In this document: piece by piece, positions 12,701 to 27,700 of the stretch | Layout: every line of letters starts with the position of its first letter | How positions within the stretch are numbered: the first letter of the stretch is position 1 | Assembly (NCBI GenBank): GCA_038373885.1 | Contig: JAWZYV010012510.1 | Coordinates: 186,001-250,000, forward strand | Reading direction: 5' to 3' | Origin: Cheiracanthium punctorium | Taxonomy: Eukaryota; Arthropoda; Arachnida; Araneae; Cheiracanthiidae | DNA length: 64,000 nt | Program-made: the position numbers and the translations under genes | Notes under the pieces: generated by a model | What the model was told of the DNA's origin: nothing | The model's database searches: none | The model's input: the letters and a program-made list of their open reading frames with translations, nothing else

Positions 12701-15700
12701 CAGTAAAGGCTCGATCCGGGGTGGGACATCACGTCCATCCATTTCTTTTAATACAGCCTGCAGAAAGCCATCCTGAGTCCTCAGCCTGCGAGGCCCAGAT
12801 TTAGCCCACTTATCACTATGAGGCAGGCGAATTAATTTCTGGTATAGTTTCAAGTCTGATTTCTTTATTTCAAACAGCATAGGTATTTCATTTATTGACA
12901 GCACCAGTGATAAGGCGGAGAGCATTATTTTGTAGTTGCTCCAGTCTTATTCTACCTCCTTCAGATACTGTAATAAGAGGGGCGTTACAATAAGTCATCA
13001 CAGGCTTTATAAAAGCCCTATAGGTAGCAAGTAGCGTTGGTGTATCACATCCCCACCTAACTCAGCAAGCCGTTTAAGCAGTATCATACGTTTCTCGGTC
13101 CGTTTCTTGATATCATCAATATATAATTTCCAAGTGAGTTTACGGTCGAACGTAACTCTTAAGTATTTAGTACTCTCACTACTCGGGAGGGCTATATTGT
13201 TATAAGATATATTCGGTTGTAATGGTTAGTGACACAATGAAAAAGTCTGATAAGTTGTTTTCTCCATGTTTATAATCATATTGTTTTCTAAACACCATGA
13301 ATGGAGTTTGGACATAGCATTATTAAGGAAAACTTCAAGTCTGTCTTTTGCCCTGTGCTTAGGACTAGATGACCATATAACAAGATCGTCTGCATACATA
13401 AGTACATTTATATTTTCATCCATCAGGGAGTGTATTAGATCATCAACATAAACATCAAACAGCTTGTCACAGCTCCCTGGGGGAGACCAGTGTGCAAAGT
13501 CCTAAAACCATAGTGTACGTTTCCATAACGGATATTAATGAGCCGTTGATCAAGGAAATCACCAAACCACCGCAGCATGTTTCCCATTATATGTTTAGTA
13601 GCTAATTTATATAGGAGCTTTGTCTTCCACACAGTATCATAAGTTCCTTTGAAATCCACAAAAATAGCACCTACAATATTGTCCTTATCAAGGTTATCTT
13701 TAATACTCTGAGAAAAAGTGGTGACAAGCTCCTCGGTGGAACGGTTTTTCCTAAAACCTCCTTGTGCATAATGCAGAAGTCCCTTAACTTCAAGATGTCC
13801 CTTAACTTCAAGATTTTAATCTATTGGCAACAAGTCTTTCCATTATTTTTGCCAAAATAGAAGTTAATGAGATCGGTCGATAACTATTGAAATCCGGAGC
13901 CGGTTTATCTTTCTTTAACAAAGGTATTATTGTGGCCTTTTGCCACAAAGATGGAACAACATCAGTTTCATTCCAAATTTTATTAAAAAGCCTCAGGAGT
14001 GTGTTTCTTGCTTTCTTGCCAGTATGATGTATAAACTCAGCGAAAATGAGGCCAGGCCCAGGGGACTTACCCGGTTTCATCTGGGAGATAGCTATTTCAA
14101 GCTCAAACTCTGTAAAGTTTCTATTACACAAATCTTCAGCTGAGTTATCTATAGTCCTGGCCAAAACATTATATCTCTTATCAAGTCTGTCTCTCTGTTT
14201 CATATAGGCTGTTTTCCTTTGTTTTGAGGCAAAAAATGATGCAAATGCATTTGCAATCTGATCATCATTACTTAAAATCTTATTATTTAGTTTCATCGGT
14301 TTCTTTACTGTCTTACAACTTTTTGAACACAGTCTATTCATGAACCTATAAGTTTTCAGTTCCTCTGTTTTGTAGTTTATCTTAGAGAGGAATTTATCAA
14401 ATGCAGCTCGCTTTGTCCTATTGATCTCCCTCTTCAAGTTCGCACTACTCCTTCTCCATTTAATCGCATCTTGGGGATTTCGCGTTTCCTGTGCTTCATC
14501 TCTAAGTTTGTCACGTTCTCTTTTAAGCTCTGTAAGGTCGTCATTCCAAAAGCACTTGAAAACCTGTCTACCACGAGGGATGAATCTCCTGGCAGCATCA
14601 TTAATAATGCTGTTGACACCATTAACAATTTTTTCAGCATGTTGGTTAAAGTTAATTTTTGATTCATCCAGGTTAATCTCCAAGAAATCTTCAAAGGCTG
14701 GCCAACTCGCTTTGCGAAAATTCCAGGACACTCTGTTGCAAGGTCGTGATGCCCTGTGCATTGTAAGATCAATATTAGCCATGACCATACGATGACCACT
14801 ACCACAATCCTCTATAACAGCTCTATGAGTAGTGTCTATAATGTCTGTCGAAACCATCAATAGGTCAGGGTTACTAAATACACCACTGTAGTGCAGAAAA
14901 GTCGGTTTATCTTGTTTACCAAATCTTGTGCTCCAAGTTATTGGAGCACAAGAAATCCTCGATAGCATCCCCTGCCAAATATCTACAATTATAACCCCAT
15001 TTTCGTCACGTATAAGTAGATGGCCATATTTTGATCAGGGGTAAAAAAAAAGAAAAAAAAACAGATAAGTTCATGGGCGTCGGGAATATATTTTTCCAGG
15101 ACGGGGGACGGGGCAAAAATTACTTCAACGTATGGTTACTATGTTGGAAAAAAAAAGTAAGGAAAAAAAGGCGTACAAAAAGTGGTTGGAGGGGGGGGGG
15201 TGTACCTTGCCATATGCTGCTGCTGGGAAAGTTTTTTTTATAATCCATACGTTTGACATGATTTATCTTTCATAAGATGCCTCAACATGTCTCATCAATT
15301 TATAATTTGTATTAGTTACATTTTTGCACATTAAATGGCATTAGAGAGTTGCCATTCAATTTTATATAGGCTTTTATTTTTCTTTTCATTTTACAGTGGT
15401 TGGCAAAAGTTGCATCTTGTTGCGGTATGCTGATAACAAATTTTCAGGTGAGTTTTTATTGCATTATTTAAAAACAATTGAACTTATTAAGGGAGAGCAT
15501 AACACAGCATCCATAGATCTCTAAATACGCTAAGGAAAACCTTTGTGTTCCTTTTGCAGCACATTGCGCGAACGGATGACCACAAAATTCGGCACAAAGT
15601 TCGTTTTGCGAATCTATTTAGTGGTTCAGTGGTCTAATTTAGTTTCAAAAAAAAATTTCTATACATACATCACACATTTATTTAACAGCACAAGTTTTTT

Positions 15701-18700
15701 TTTACAAGAACCAAAACCTTTTTTAAGAGCGCATTCTTTTCTACATCGTTGCCACTAGTGACTATAAACCACAGAAACGAAACTGACGAAATGACGTCAC
15801 TAGAGGCGATATTTAGGAGATGCTGCGAGTGAATTCGTAACACACCCCACCTGTACTCTATTAAAGAGTACACTTACAAATACTAACAATAACAGTAATT
15901 CGATAACATATTTTAAAACACATACATATTACAATCACATACATTATGAACATAAAATATCAAGGTTACACAAATACACAAGTCAAATACACAATGTTAC
16001 AAAATATACAAATTAATTTATTTCCAACGGGTAAATTAATTGAATTGGTCGTTTGTAACGACCTTTATTTGTCCTGACAAGGCACGAACGTACTAATCCG
16101 TCACGTCCCACAAAAACATCTTCAATGATGCCAAGAGGCCATAAGAATTTGGATTTAGAAGTCCCTTCTATTAAAACGATGTCTCCCCTTTTTATGTTAT
16201 CTACAGTCCTAAAACTTTTAGCATTGTCTGAAAAGATGACCCTACAATTTCCCTTTCTGGCCAAAAACCGCCTTAACGACAAAATAAAGCTTTTAGTAGA
16301 CATGTCAGTTATTAATTCTAGGTGCACTGCTCTCGTGACACCACATGTGAACAACGCTATATAAGATTTTTGTTGGGTGTTCCCCGAACGAACAAAAACT
16401 GGACCAGTGAAATCAATCCCTGACACTGTAAATGGGGGACTTTCAAGTACTCTAGTTTTAGGCAATTGAGCAGTTATTTGTTTAGCAGGCTTTACCGAAT
16501 ATCTATTACATACTAGACATGTTTTCAAAACACCTTTCACGACTTGTCTACCCTTCGGAATCCAGAATCTGCTTCTAATTTGAGCAAGAGTTGCAGACAC
16601 CCCACTATGACAAATTTTGTTATGTTCTCTTAAAATTAATAATTTAGTAAATCTAGACTGTCTGGGTAGAATAATTGGATGAATTTCATCGTTTGACAAA
16701 CTACTTTCTTCGAGTCTACCTCTCACACGCAAAACATGGTTTTCATCCAAAAATGGAGCTAATTTAAAAAGAGAAGAGTCCTTTGGAATCTGTTTACCAT
16801 TTTCAAGACATTCTAATTCGGAAGAGTATACAAGCCTTTGTTCATATTTAATCCACGCTAGTTCGGCACGAAAAAGTTCAATTGCACTATATGGTCCCAT
16901 TTTAACATGCTGCTTCTTAAGTTTACTAACAAATCTTATGACTAATACAGTAATTTTCAAAACCTTTGTAAGGCTACTATAGTTATTTAAATCGAAAACA
17001 AATTGAGAATCCTTAACAATACATTCATTTTGATTTACATTTTTACATTCCTTTCGTAATTCTAGATCCTCAGATGGATTTTCAATTTGAGGTTTGCAAG
17101 GCCAAAATTCACGGGGTTGACTTAACCAAGGTGGTCCTTGCCACCACAAGACATTTTTCGCTAATTCAGAGCCCGAAATTCCCCTAGAAAGGATATCTGC
17201 GGGGTTTTCCTTTCCGGAACAGTAAGCCCAATTATCAGGATTTGTTAGATGTTGGATTTCTTCCACTCTATTTTTAACAAAAGTTTTAAACTTACTAGAA
17301 TTACTTTGAATCCAACATAAAGTTATAGTTGAGTCAGTCCAGAAAAAAGAAGAAATATTATACTTATCAAAACATTTACCTACTTGATGGGCTAATCGTG
17401 AAGACAAAAGAGCTCCCATCAACTCAAGTCTGGGCAATGTAAGGCCCTTTAAAGGAGCTACACGGCTCTTGCATGAAATAAAAGAAACAAAAATATTACC
17501 ATCAGTTGATACTGCTCTAATATACAGCACAGCTCCATAAGCTAACATTGATGAATCTGAAAAAGAATGAATTTCAAATGATTTAAATTTACTGTTCAAA
17601 TTTGAAAAATAGTATCTAGGAATTTGAAGACAGTCCAAGGTTTTCAGTTCACTGCACCACATCTGCCACTTGTGACACAGTGAATGTGGCAGTCTATCGT
17701 CCCAGTCAAGATTGTTGCTCCAAATTTCTTGCAATAGACACTTCAACTTTATCATGAAAGGTCCCAAGAATCCTATGGGATCATACACACGACCGACAAC
17801 TTGCAGAACAGCACGCTTCGTTGCAGTTTTATTTTCAATAAATTTCACTATATCTGTGACGTCAAAAAATATCGTATCTTTATCTGGGTCCCAAGACAGA
17901 CCCAATACCTTTGATGGAGTTTCGAATTCAGTCAATAAGTTGTTATTCTCTTCACCAGTTTCCATATTTGCTCTTTTCCAACATTCTCTAAGTTCTTTGG
18001 AATTAGTTTTCCACTTACGTAAAGTCATGTTGGCCTCTTTCAGTATTTCTACACTTTCAGTTGTTATCTTCAACGCTGCATCAACTTCCTCTTCACCACT
18101 CAGCAAATCATCCACATAAAATGAGTCTAACAATAATCTGCAGGTTTCTGGGAATTCCACACTTTTGTTTTTGAAATGGTAGTTTAGAGTAGCAGCTAAC
18201 AAATATGGGCTGGGCTTGAGTCCGAACAAGACTCTAGTGAAATATAATTCTTCACATGGCTCTCTATTTATGTCATCTTTCCACAGAAATCGCGTAAAGC
18301 TTCTGTCGACTGGATCAATGCTGATTTGTAAATATGCTTGACGAATGTCTGCCGTAAAGGCTATAGGATTTTGTCGAAATTTTATCAGGAGTTCAAACAG
18401 ATTAGGGTACAAATTCAATCCTTTGTATAGGCAGTCGTTAAGAGATAGTTCGTTTTCTTCGTGGGCTGATCCATCAAAAACAATCCGAAGACGAGTGGTT
18501 GATTTATCTTCTCGAATGACCGCATGGTGAGGTAAGTAAAACGATGGTTCCTGACACGATAGTTCTGTATCACACAAAGACCTCTCAACAACGCCTTCCT
18601 CGAGATACCCATCTACTACCTTCTTATAATCCTCAAAAAATGACAAATTTCTACGAAATCTTTTCACTAAAGACCCAAAACGTTCATAAGCACCTTTTCT

Positions 18701-21700
18701 ATTGTTAGCTAATTTTTCTTTCATCCCTGCTTTCCAGGGTAATTTAACACAATATCTACCATCAACAAACCTAATACTATCATTAAAATTTTGCATTATT
18801 TCCTGTTCTTTCACACTAAAACAATTTGTCTCTATTTTTTCAATGCCCAAATTTTCCAGTTCCCAAAACCGTGTAAGTTCAGTTGAGTCAAATTTTAGAT
18901 CACTTTGAACTAAATTTACTAAAGTGGATTCACTCCCTTCATCACATTTCCCTTGCAACGACCATCCAAGTTCAGTGTTAACAGCTACCAGTGATGAATT
19001 TAACTTCTCGAACCCTTTGACCAAATCCCAAAAATAATCTGATCCTAACAACACTGAAATTTGACAATCACTAGACAATTCTTGAATATTAAATGTCAAA
19101 TGATATCCCTTTGCCTCCATCTCAGCATGAGCACTTCGATCTGGAAAATTTATTGTAGCCTTTGATATTTCCTCAATTTCTAACGCCTCAATCACAACCT
19201 CATATCCATTCAAAACATTTCGCAACTTCAACTCAACTCTGCGACACACCTGCATCCTAGGAGTTTTAGCACCAAAACTATAAATATTCAAATTTTCTGA
19301 ACCCACGACCTTTAATCTCAATTTTTTAGAAACACTTTTTTTCACAAACGTTCTTTCACTACCATTGTCAAAAATACAAAACCCGAAATCCGACAACTCT
19401 TTACCAACCATTTCTACCTTCACACATTGCAATAAAACTCCTGTTCCATTATTCATCATATAATTCGAAGAGGTAGAAGTGATTTCGTTAGATTTTGTAT
19501 TTGTGTCGTGTTCAACCCGTTGCCTTTTTGAATTTTCCAGTTTAAAACAAATGGCGCGTGCATGCCTTCCATTGCAAAATGTACAGCAGGCCCCCTTACA
19601 AATCTTTAAATAACAATTTAGATCGCAACATAACAAACACCTTTTATCTCTTATAAGTTTATCTCTCTTTTTTTGAGTGTTCGAGTTCTCGCAGACACGG
19701 CTCAAGTGACCTTGACCGCAAAAAATGCAAGTATCTTTTGCACTAGCACTAGTCAACAGTTCATTAGCGGAGGATGCATATTTATTTCGGTTAGGCACGC
19801 CGAAGTTTCTACGATTGGGTTGTTTAGTCTGGTTGAATGTCGCCCTGGGAGGGGGGACAGGAGAGTGTATATGAAAAGTTCTCTCTCTCGCAGTAATTGC
19901 ATTATGCAGAAAATCCATTAATTCCTCCAAATTATGATTACTGCTGGAGATCTGATTTTTGCTAAACTCTAAAGCAAGATCACTGGGAAAAAGTTTTAAA
20001 ATTATCGCGCTGAGCATTACACTATAGTTTTCTGATTTTACGCCTAAACTCTCAAGTGACCGAATTTGAGTTTGACATTCAAAATATAATTTTCTGAGCT
20101 CATGTAAATTTGAAGTATTCTTCAACGGTGTCATGTTAAGCAATTTAGATACATGGGCATTAATCAACACATCCTTTTGACCAAAAGTATCTTTAATTAA
20201 TTTTACAGCTGATTTATAGTTTTCCGAAGTGATAGCGAAACCTTTGATACACGACAGAGCCTCTCCTCCTAAACAACCAAACAAATAAGAAAACTTTTCA
20301 ACATCTGACAAAGCAGGATTATTTTCAACTGAATTTTCGAATTGATTCCAGAAATTTAAATATTCAGAGGGCTCTCCGAAATAGGTTTGCAATTTTAATT
20401 TAGGCAATTTAGCATTTATGCTTGATCTACCATTACTATTATTTGTTACGAGTTGGACATTTGTGCTTTCATCTTTTACTGCAGTTTGTAACGATTTTAT
20501 TTTATTTTTTAATTTTACAGAATTAAAAACTATAACTTCATTGTATTTATCAATCTGCTCAATTTCCGATTCAATTTCAGTAATCTCTAAGAGATCTTCG
20601 ATTTTACTATCAATAGCTTTAATCTGTTCGTCTTTATTTTGTAATTGTACTAAAAAACTTTCTAATTCATCGACCTCAACATCTGATTCACTCAAACGAT
20701 TTTCTATTTTCGAAATTAGCTTTGTAACTTGACTTCTATGTGATGAACGCTGTTTTTTGAACTTCTCTAATTCTTTTTTATCTGCCATTTTAGATATAAG
20801 TATTACAAAACAAAACCTTAACTAATAAATGACACAATCTGCAAAGCACACTTCTAAATAGTTAAATAAACAGCATCATAAAGAAACAAATTCAAACAAA
20901 CAATTTTAACTGCTCAAACTAAATACAACTGCTGTTGAACAAATATCAATTTTCAACAAATCCTCGTACAAATACTTCACTCAACTTTGGAATCAAATTG
21001 ACAACTAATAATACAAACAATCAAACGAAACCATATATTTCGAAATGAAACAACTAAATTAAGAACAAATATGAACTGACAATTATTCTTAACATTTTCA
21101 ATTTCGAATGTATTCCACTTAAACGAATTTCAATGCAAACCGAAACAAATTGACTACCATATTACTTCAAGCAAACCACAAAGCTATTCTACAAAACGAA
21201 ACGAATTTTTACTCACCCCACCCTGCGTCATTCTTTCCTTATCAGGATTATCAAAGTCATTTCCACATTCCAATGGCCGATGCGCCAATTTTGCGAATCT
21301 ATTTAGTGGTTCAGTGGTCTAATTTAGTTTCAAAAAAAATTTCTATACATACATCACACATTTATTTAACAGCACAAGTTTTTTTTTTACAAGAACCAAA
21401 ACCTTTTTTAAGAGCGCATTCTTTTCTACATCGTTGCCACTAGTGACTATAAACCACAGAAACGAAACTGACGAAATGACGTCACTAGAGGCGATATTTA
21501 GGAGATGCTGCGAGTGAATTCGCAACAGTTCGTAAGGAGGTGTTTGTGCGAATATTAAAACTTTTGTGTAATATGCTAATGCACCGTAAAAAAAATTAGA
21601 GAAATAATTTGGCATGCAGTATTTCACAGCCAAGTCAGGTGATGGTTCCATTGTTGTGTCATTTTGAAATAACAACACTAAGTTTCATCAGTACTATAGG

Positions 21701-24700
21701 TTATAGTATTACAACAAAATTTGCAAAAAGTGAAATTATTCCCCAGTTTGGTGAAACGCCAATGACTAAAATGTGCTTTAGCCCTGTGCTTGGCGACTTT
21801 TTTTAGACGGTCAATAAGTGCGCAGTGTTGTAAATTTCATGTTTTAAATCTGTGGAAAAACGAACCGAACAGGGCAGGTTGCAATCCAAGAGGTGCTCCA
21901 CAAAACGCACCAATTCAACAATTTCTTCACAGTCACCCGCCACGTAGTATGCTAAGCAAATTTTCTCCGAAAATATTATTGAAGAAATAACTCAGCAATT
22001 AATAAGGAATGAAAATAATACTATTAATGAAGTGTATGAATATATTTCCGAAAACATACTCTCAGATAAAATGTTGAAGTCAGTTATAATAGAACTTAAA
22101 AATGATGATTGAACTTTTATTAATGCTGACTTAATAGAATATCTGATGAATAGAGAACATATCACCATAGCTACAATAAAATAATTTGCTATGATGACAA
22201 TGAAATCAATAACTATCCTGTAGAGTTTTTTAATTCTTTGACTATGACTGGTTTGGGTTTTTTTTTTTTTTTGGTTAGCCGGGAGCAAGTGCAAAATTAC
22301 CAAATAATTCTGATCTGCGCCAAATGCTTACAAACCTAAAGCAATTTCCAGTGCATAGTTGTTTATCCTTTTCCATATTTTGGAAGTTTAATTTAACTTC
22401 GTATTTTAATTCCACAGGTTTTCCCAAATTCCAGGTCATATAACCAATAAGCATACAAATATCTTTTTAGTATATATTGTATTTTGTACATAAATACTAT
22501 TTTGTAAACGGGTAAAAATTTCCGGCTTTGTTTTGGGGAACGACAATGTTTCAGAAGTACTCTTTGAACGTTTCCCAGAAAAAGCAGCGGGATTTGCACC
22601 TGGCTAACCGAAAAATACCATAGTTTGCCACCACATAAGTTAGTATCGAAAGTTAATTGCATCGTTATACCAATCAGAAACTTAAATACAAAGGAAGCAT
22701 TAGATAATGGAACAAGAATGCGCATCAAGTTTATATATCGTAATGATATTGACTGCGAAGTTTGAAGTGAAACCTCATGCAATAAAAGAATTTTAATTCC
22801 ACTTATAAAATATTCTGGTACTATTTTATCATATCCTTTCAAAAATCTCAATTTCCAAATATGCCTGCATTTGCAATGACAGTAAATAAATCTCGAGGAC
22901 AACCATTCCACAAAGTGCAAATTTATTGAGGCAGCAAGATTTTATACATGGTAAGTGGTACGACTGAGCAAGTAGAGTTCAATCATTCGACGGTTTAAGA
23001 TTTTATAAATTCGAACATAAAGGGCCTTTAATCAAGGGCGACTCCAATATGAATTTTCGTAGGGGGGCATTAGACTTTTTATATTAGCCTAAACTGATCA
23101 AAACGCAAATTGAATGTGTGAAATCGTACGGGAACGTGTGAAATCCAAGGTCGGTAGCGGGAGATGACCCCTATGACCCACTCTCTGGAGCTGCCTTTGC
23201 ATTTAGCAAAATATAATAGAGTTTTTACAAAAACACCGTCTTCACAGAAAAGCGTGGTGGTTGTAAAGTGAAATTGTACAAAAGTGGTCACTATAGACAG
23301 ATGGTCTCTTAGCCAAGGTGGTCACTTTAGTAGATTCTACTGTATATGGAATCTTGTGACATACTCTTTGATAGAAGAACTTTCATATTAAAAAGTTTAA
23401 TGCGTTAAATTCGCTCTCAAATTAAAATGTTTAATGCGTTAGGGTCGAATTTTGACCACTGGCAGACAACTAGTTATATTAAATATACCATCCAGATGAA
23501 CAAGTTAATTATTTTCATTAAAAAAAAAAAAAAACATATCGTGCAAATTCTGTCCTGGTGAAATCTCCTTTTAACACATTTTCTTAATGCAAATGTTGAT
23601 CTTCGATAACTTGAAATTTCTTATAGCGAGATTTTATTGTAATTGTACCAAGAACCTGCTGTAAGTAGAGGGAATATCGACAACCCTGAGAAAAGCAGAC
23701 ATTACAAATCATGTAGCAGTGGCATGCCAAGTTGAAATTGTGGTTAGGAGTTCTAATACTTACCCGGGCAAGCACACAGGGGTTCTCGGATCGTGAGCAC
23801 ACGTTTTAGGTTTTGCAAAACGCGTTCTGGTTCAGAATTTGTAATTTTTCCACAACCAGCTTCACATTCTATTCTAGTTCTCAATAGCACTTGCTACATT
23901 TTTAAAAGTTTCATGTGGGATGCAAACAGGCCCTGACTGGCTCTTTTGGGGGCCCTTGGCCAAGAGTACTTGTCACGTGTAAAGCAAGAAAAAAACAGAG
24001 AAATTACACTAAACAGAGTTTGTTGCTGGAAAACTAGAATAATCCTGTTTTCAAAACATCTTGGAATAATAACAAAAATTCTTAATGATGCCATTCAATT
24101 AAAATAGAAAACAATAATGCAGTAATTAATAGAAAGCAGACGATTTCATTAAAATTCTTTTGTTAAATACTACACTTACTTGAACGGTAGTGTACCTTGG
24201 ACCAGTCCGAGGTACGTCCGAAATAGATCATTTTTGCCAAACAGACATCCAATCTTTGTATGATTCACTGCCAAATAGAATATTCGAAATTATAAAATCT
24301 AATGGCAAGAGTATTCCTTACTAACATCGCTTGTATTTTATTCATTGGGTTACTGTCCTTCTACTTTTTTTACAGAGTTTCAAATGGTAGAAATTATTTC
24401 TGTTGTCATGTTTTATTTTTGAATATCATGGTTATGATATTGATATTTTCTTATTAAATGATCTTTAAAATGTTGCTTACGAAAAAAAAAATCAGTAAAA
24501 ATAAATGGTTCCTTATTTTTCTAAAAAAATCTAAATGTCCTTCTACTTTTTTTACGCAGTGTAGTCCCTTAAAAACTGCAGAGGTAAAGTTCCTTGGTCG
24601 GAATGAAGTTGCAAAGGGGTTCCATACCTGGAAATTCATTTTTCCACCTATACCTCTTATCATACCTTGTACCAATACCTTCCTGATCGGGAATAGGATA

Positions 24701-27700
24701 CGCTACGGGCAATTTAGAGAAGTAATCAATGACAACTAGGATGTACTTATTGACATTTGCATTCGCGGAAGCGGCCCCAGGATATCGAGGGCAATTCCCT
24801 CGAAAGGCGCTCTTACATTGTAACGATGTAGTTTTGCATGGCTTCGTTTCTTTGGCCCCTTTACGGGCGGCACCTGCGTCAAAAGCTTGACACCACTTTT
24901 CAGCATCGTCTCTATCCCTAGCCCACTAGAAGCATTCGTGAACTTTCTGCAGTCTTCATAATGGTAAAATGGCCCCCAGTTAATCCATTATGCAACTCTT
25001 CAAGAACCTTTGGAATCCTCGAACGAGGGAGTACTAACTGCCATCGAAGCGTCTTGCCGTCGTCCGACTCCTATTTACGATACAGGACTCCATTTTTCAC
25101 GCGAAGCTAATCCCACAAAGCCCAGTATTTTTTCGTTGCCGGACTACATGACGATACTTCTTGCCAACTGGGTGTATCGCTGGATTTTTCCATAAATCCA
25201 ACAATAGGTTTGACGTCGCTATCAACTAACTGGTCCGCCCGGACATTTTCGTCACTCCAGGGATCTTGAGGTGGTACAGAGGATATAACTTGGCGGACAA
25301 TGGGATATTTCAGATGAGGATTTTTCTATGCCCTGGAGCAATAGCAACAACTTTCTATGCAGGGTCTCTTCGACAAAGCATCTGCGTTTCCATGAGATGC
25401 TCCTTTCCAATGACGCATTTCTATGTCATATTCTTGTAATCTCTGTATCCACTTGGCTATCTAGCCCTCAGGATTCTTGAAATTTAAAAGCCAAGTTAAA
25501 GAGGCACGGTCCATTCGGAGCAGGAATTTTCGGCCTTAAAGGTAATGATTAAAATGCTCCACGGCTTTGACGATAGCAAGAAGTTCCTTTCTGGTAACGC
25601 AATAGTTACTTTCTGCCTTTGAAAGGCACTTGCTCCAGTAAACAGTTACGTATTCTTGGCCATCTATTTCCTGGGACAAAACTGCTCCGACACTCTCTTT
25701 ACTTGCATCTCTGAGATAAATGGCTTGTCATTGTGGGGATAACACAGAATCGGCCGGCGCAGATGTTAAGGCAAAGGAATTTTTGTCTAGTCTCGGTCAA
25801 TGTGTGAAGTGGCCTTGCAATCTGAGAAATACCCTTCACGAATTTCCTATAGTAGGTACATAGTCCGAGAAAAATTCGCAGCTCATGGATATTCTCAGGA
25901 CGAGTCCAGTTCTTAACTGCAGATGTCTTTTCGGGATCGGTTCGGGCTGCGTGAGCGGATATTATGTACTTGAGATAACGTACTTCCCGACGAAACAAGT
26001 TGCACTTAGATGGACTCTTAAAAGTTTGCCTCCTTCAATTTCTGCAGCACCTTCCGGATGTTCTCTGCTCTTCGAAAGCCTTTCCGACGATGATGATATC
26101 GTCCAAATACACGAGACATGCTTCGTAGGAAAGTCCTTTCAACACTGTCTCCATCGCAGACGCTCGGATGTATCCGGTGCGTTGCAGAATCCAAAAGGTA
26201 TAACCTTGAACTGCGACAATCTTTGTCCCGTAGTGAACGCAGTCTTTTCACGGTGATCGGGATAAATTTCTACTTGCCAGTAGCCATTCTTGAGATCCAG
26301 GGTGGAGAACCATTCATTTCCCGAGAAAGTGTCCAAAGTGTCGTCTATCCTGGGAAGAGTGTAGGTGTCCGTCTTGATACTGTCATTCAGACGTCTATAA
26401 TTATCGCAGAACCGGGTGGAATGGTCCTTCTTCCGAACCAAAACAAACAGAGAGGCCCAGGGACTAGTCGATGTCTCCATGACGTCATCAAGCTGCATGT
26501 CCTCTATAAGTCTGCTCACCTCTTCTTGGGATTGTCCTCTTTTCCTGTGCTGTTTATACACTCTCTACCAATAAGTATTTGGACACCTATGCAAATGACG
26601 ATATCTGCGGTCCTGAGGTACGTCATGGCATCCGCCGGTATATATCGTGTAGGAAACAGCATCGGCATTAGTCGCATGCAAGATGCCGCGCAGTTCGGAG
26701 TAGAGGTGGGGAAAACCGTTATTTTCAAAGAACAGTTGTTCATCGTTCCCGTTCTTTTTTAAAGAACAGTTCTTTTTCCTGTTCTTTTGAGAACAGGTTC
26801 TTTGATTTATGGTAGCTTTATTATGACTATTTTATTCAATTAAAAAATGAAAATATACGTCTTTTTAACATGTACTATACTTTAGTACAATTGTAAAACC
26901 CGCAGTGGTCTGGGCACTAAACTCCGTTGCCATAAGAACACGAAAAGTGAAGCAGCATCCGGATTGGCCAGTGCTTGGGAGGGTCAACTTCCTCTCGGCT
27001 CGACTGCTGTGGGATCGTGTGCCCTAATGGGAGCTAGTGCACGTAAAATCCGTCGTGGCTTCAATGTCCTCCAAATTGTTAAACGATACCTCTGGGGGTG
27101 CCGATTTCAGGGGGTGGGTCCCTCCTCTGGAATTGGTTCAAAATTAGGGGACCCCAAACTGAGTCGGAGTTCCTCCCACTGGGGCTCATTAAAATGGAAG
27201 CAGCCCCTTCCGCCCATCGCCTGCCTATTTGAGGGATCTGGCATCGCCCCGCGGGCTGCCAGAGGGCATTAGCAACATCAACAACAATTGTAAAATGTTT
27301 AAAAAAAACTTTGCAACCAACATTTTGGCTTTCTTCAATCAAGTATGTTAACTGTAATTTTTTGTAAAAATATTTTAATGGCAGCTGGGTTTTGACGACA
27401 GCTGGCTGTGCTTGGGCACAGCCAGCTGGGTCTCTAGATCTGTGGCACACGATGAACGTTTCGATCGTCCGCCCTCTTGCTAGTAGTTAAGTCGAGCGAT
27501 GGCAACGGCCGCCCTTTTTTCAGCATTGGGAAAGGGTTGCGCCCTAAAGGGTAAAAAAGTACATGCTCCAGCTTAAAAATTAAAGACTCCGTTTAAAAAG
27601 CTGTAAGTATCAGGCTCCAGATTAAAAATAATACGCGTGTATAAATACACTCATGTCCATAAATTAAGGATAATTCAGAATCACACAGAAATTGATCTCT

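Larger units (their letters stand above)
15604..21527 (-). mobile_element. BEL/Pao LTR retrotransposon, near-identical LTRs
   Basis: Flanked by GTTCG at 15599-15603 and 21528-21532 (5-bp duplication). It has two 239-bp LTRs and one long Gag-Pol frame between them on the minus strand, antisense to the Rab gene in intron 2. The high LTR similarity indicates a recent insertion, but the integrase is internally deleted. Confidence 0.92.

Noticed and set aside
16013..20788. BEL element as an envelope-bearing endogenous virus
   Set aside because: The frame ends right after the integrase C-terminal domain and no further ORF lies before the 3' LTR.
22393..22920. 175-codon frame as a host gene
   Set aside because: No recognisable domain, no splice context, likely chance or transposon relic; kept only as a low-interest observation.
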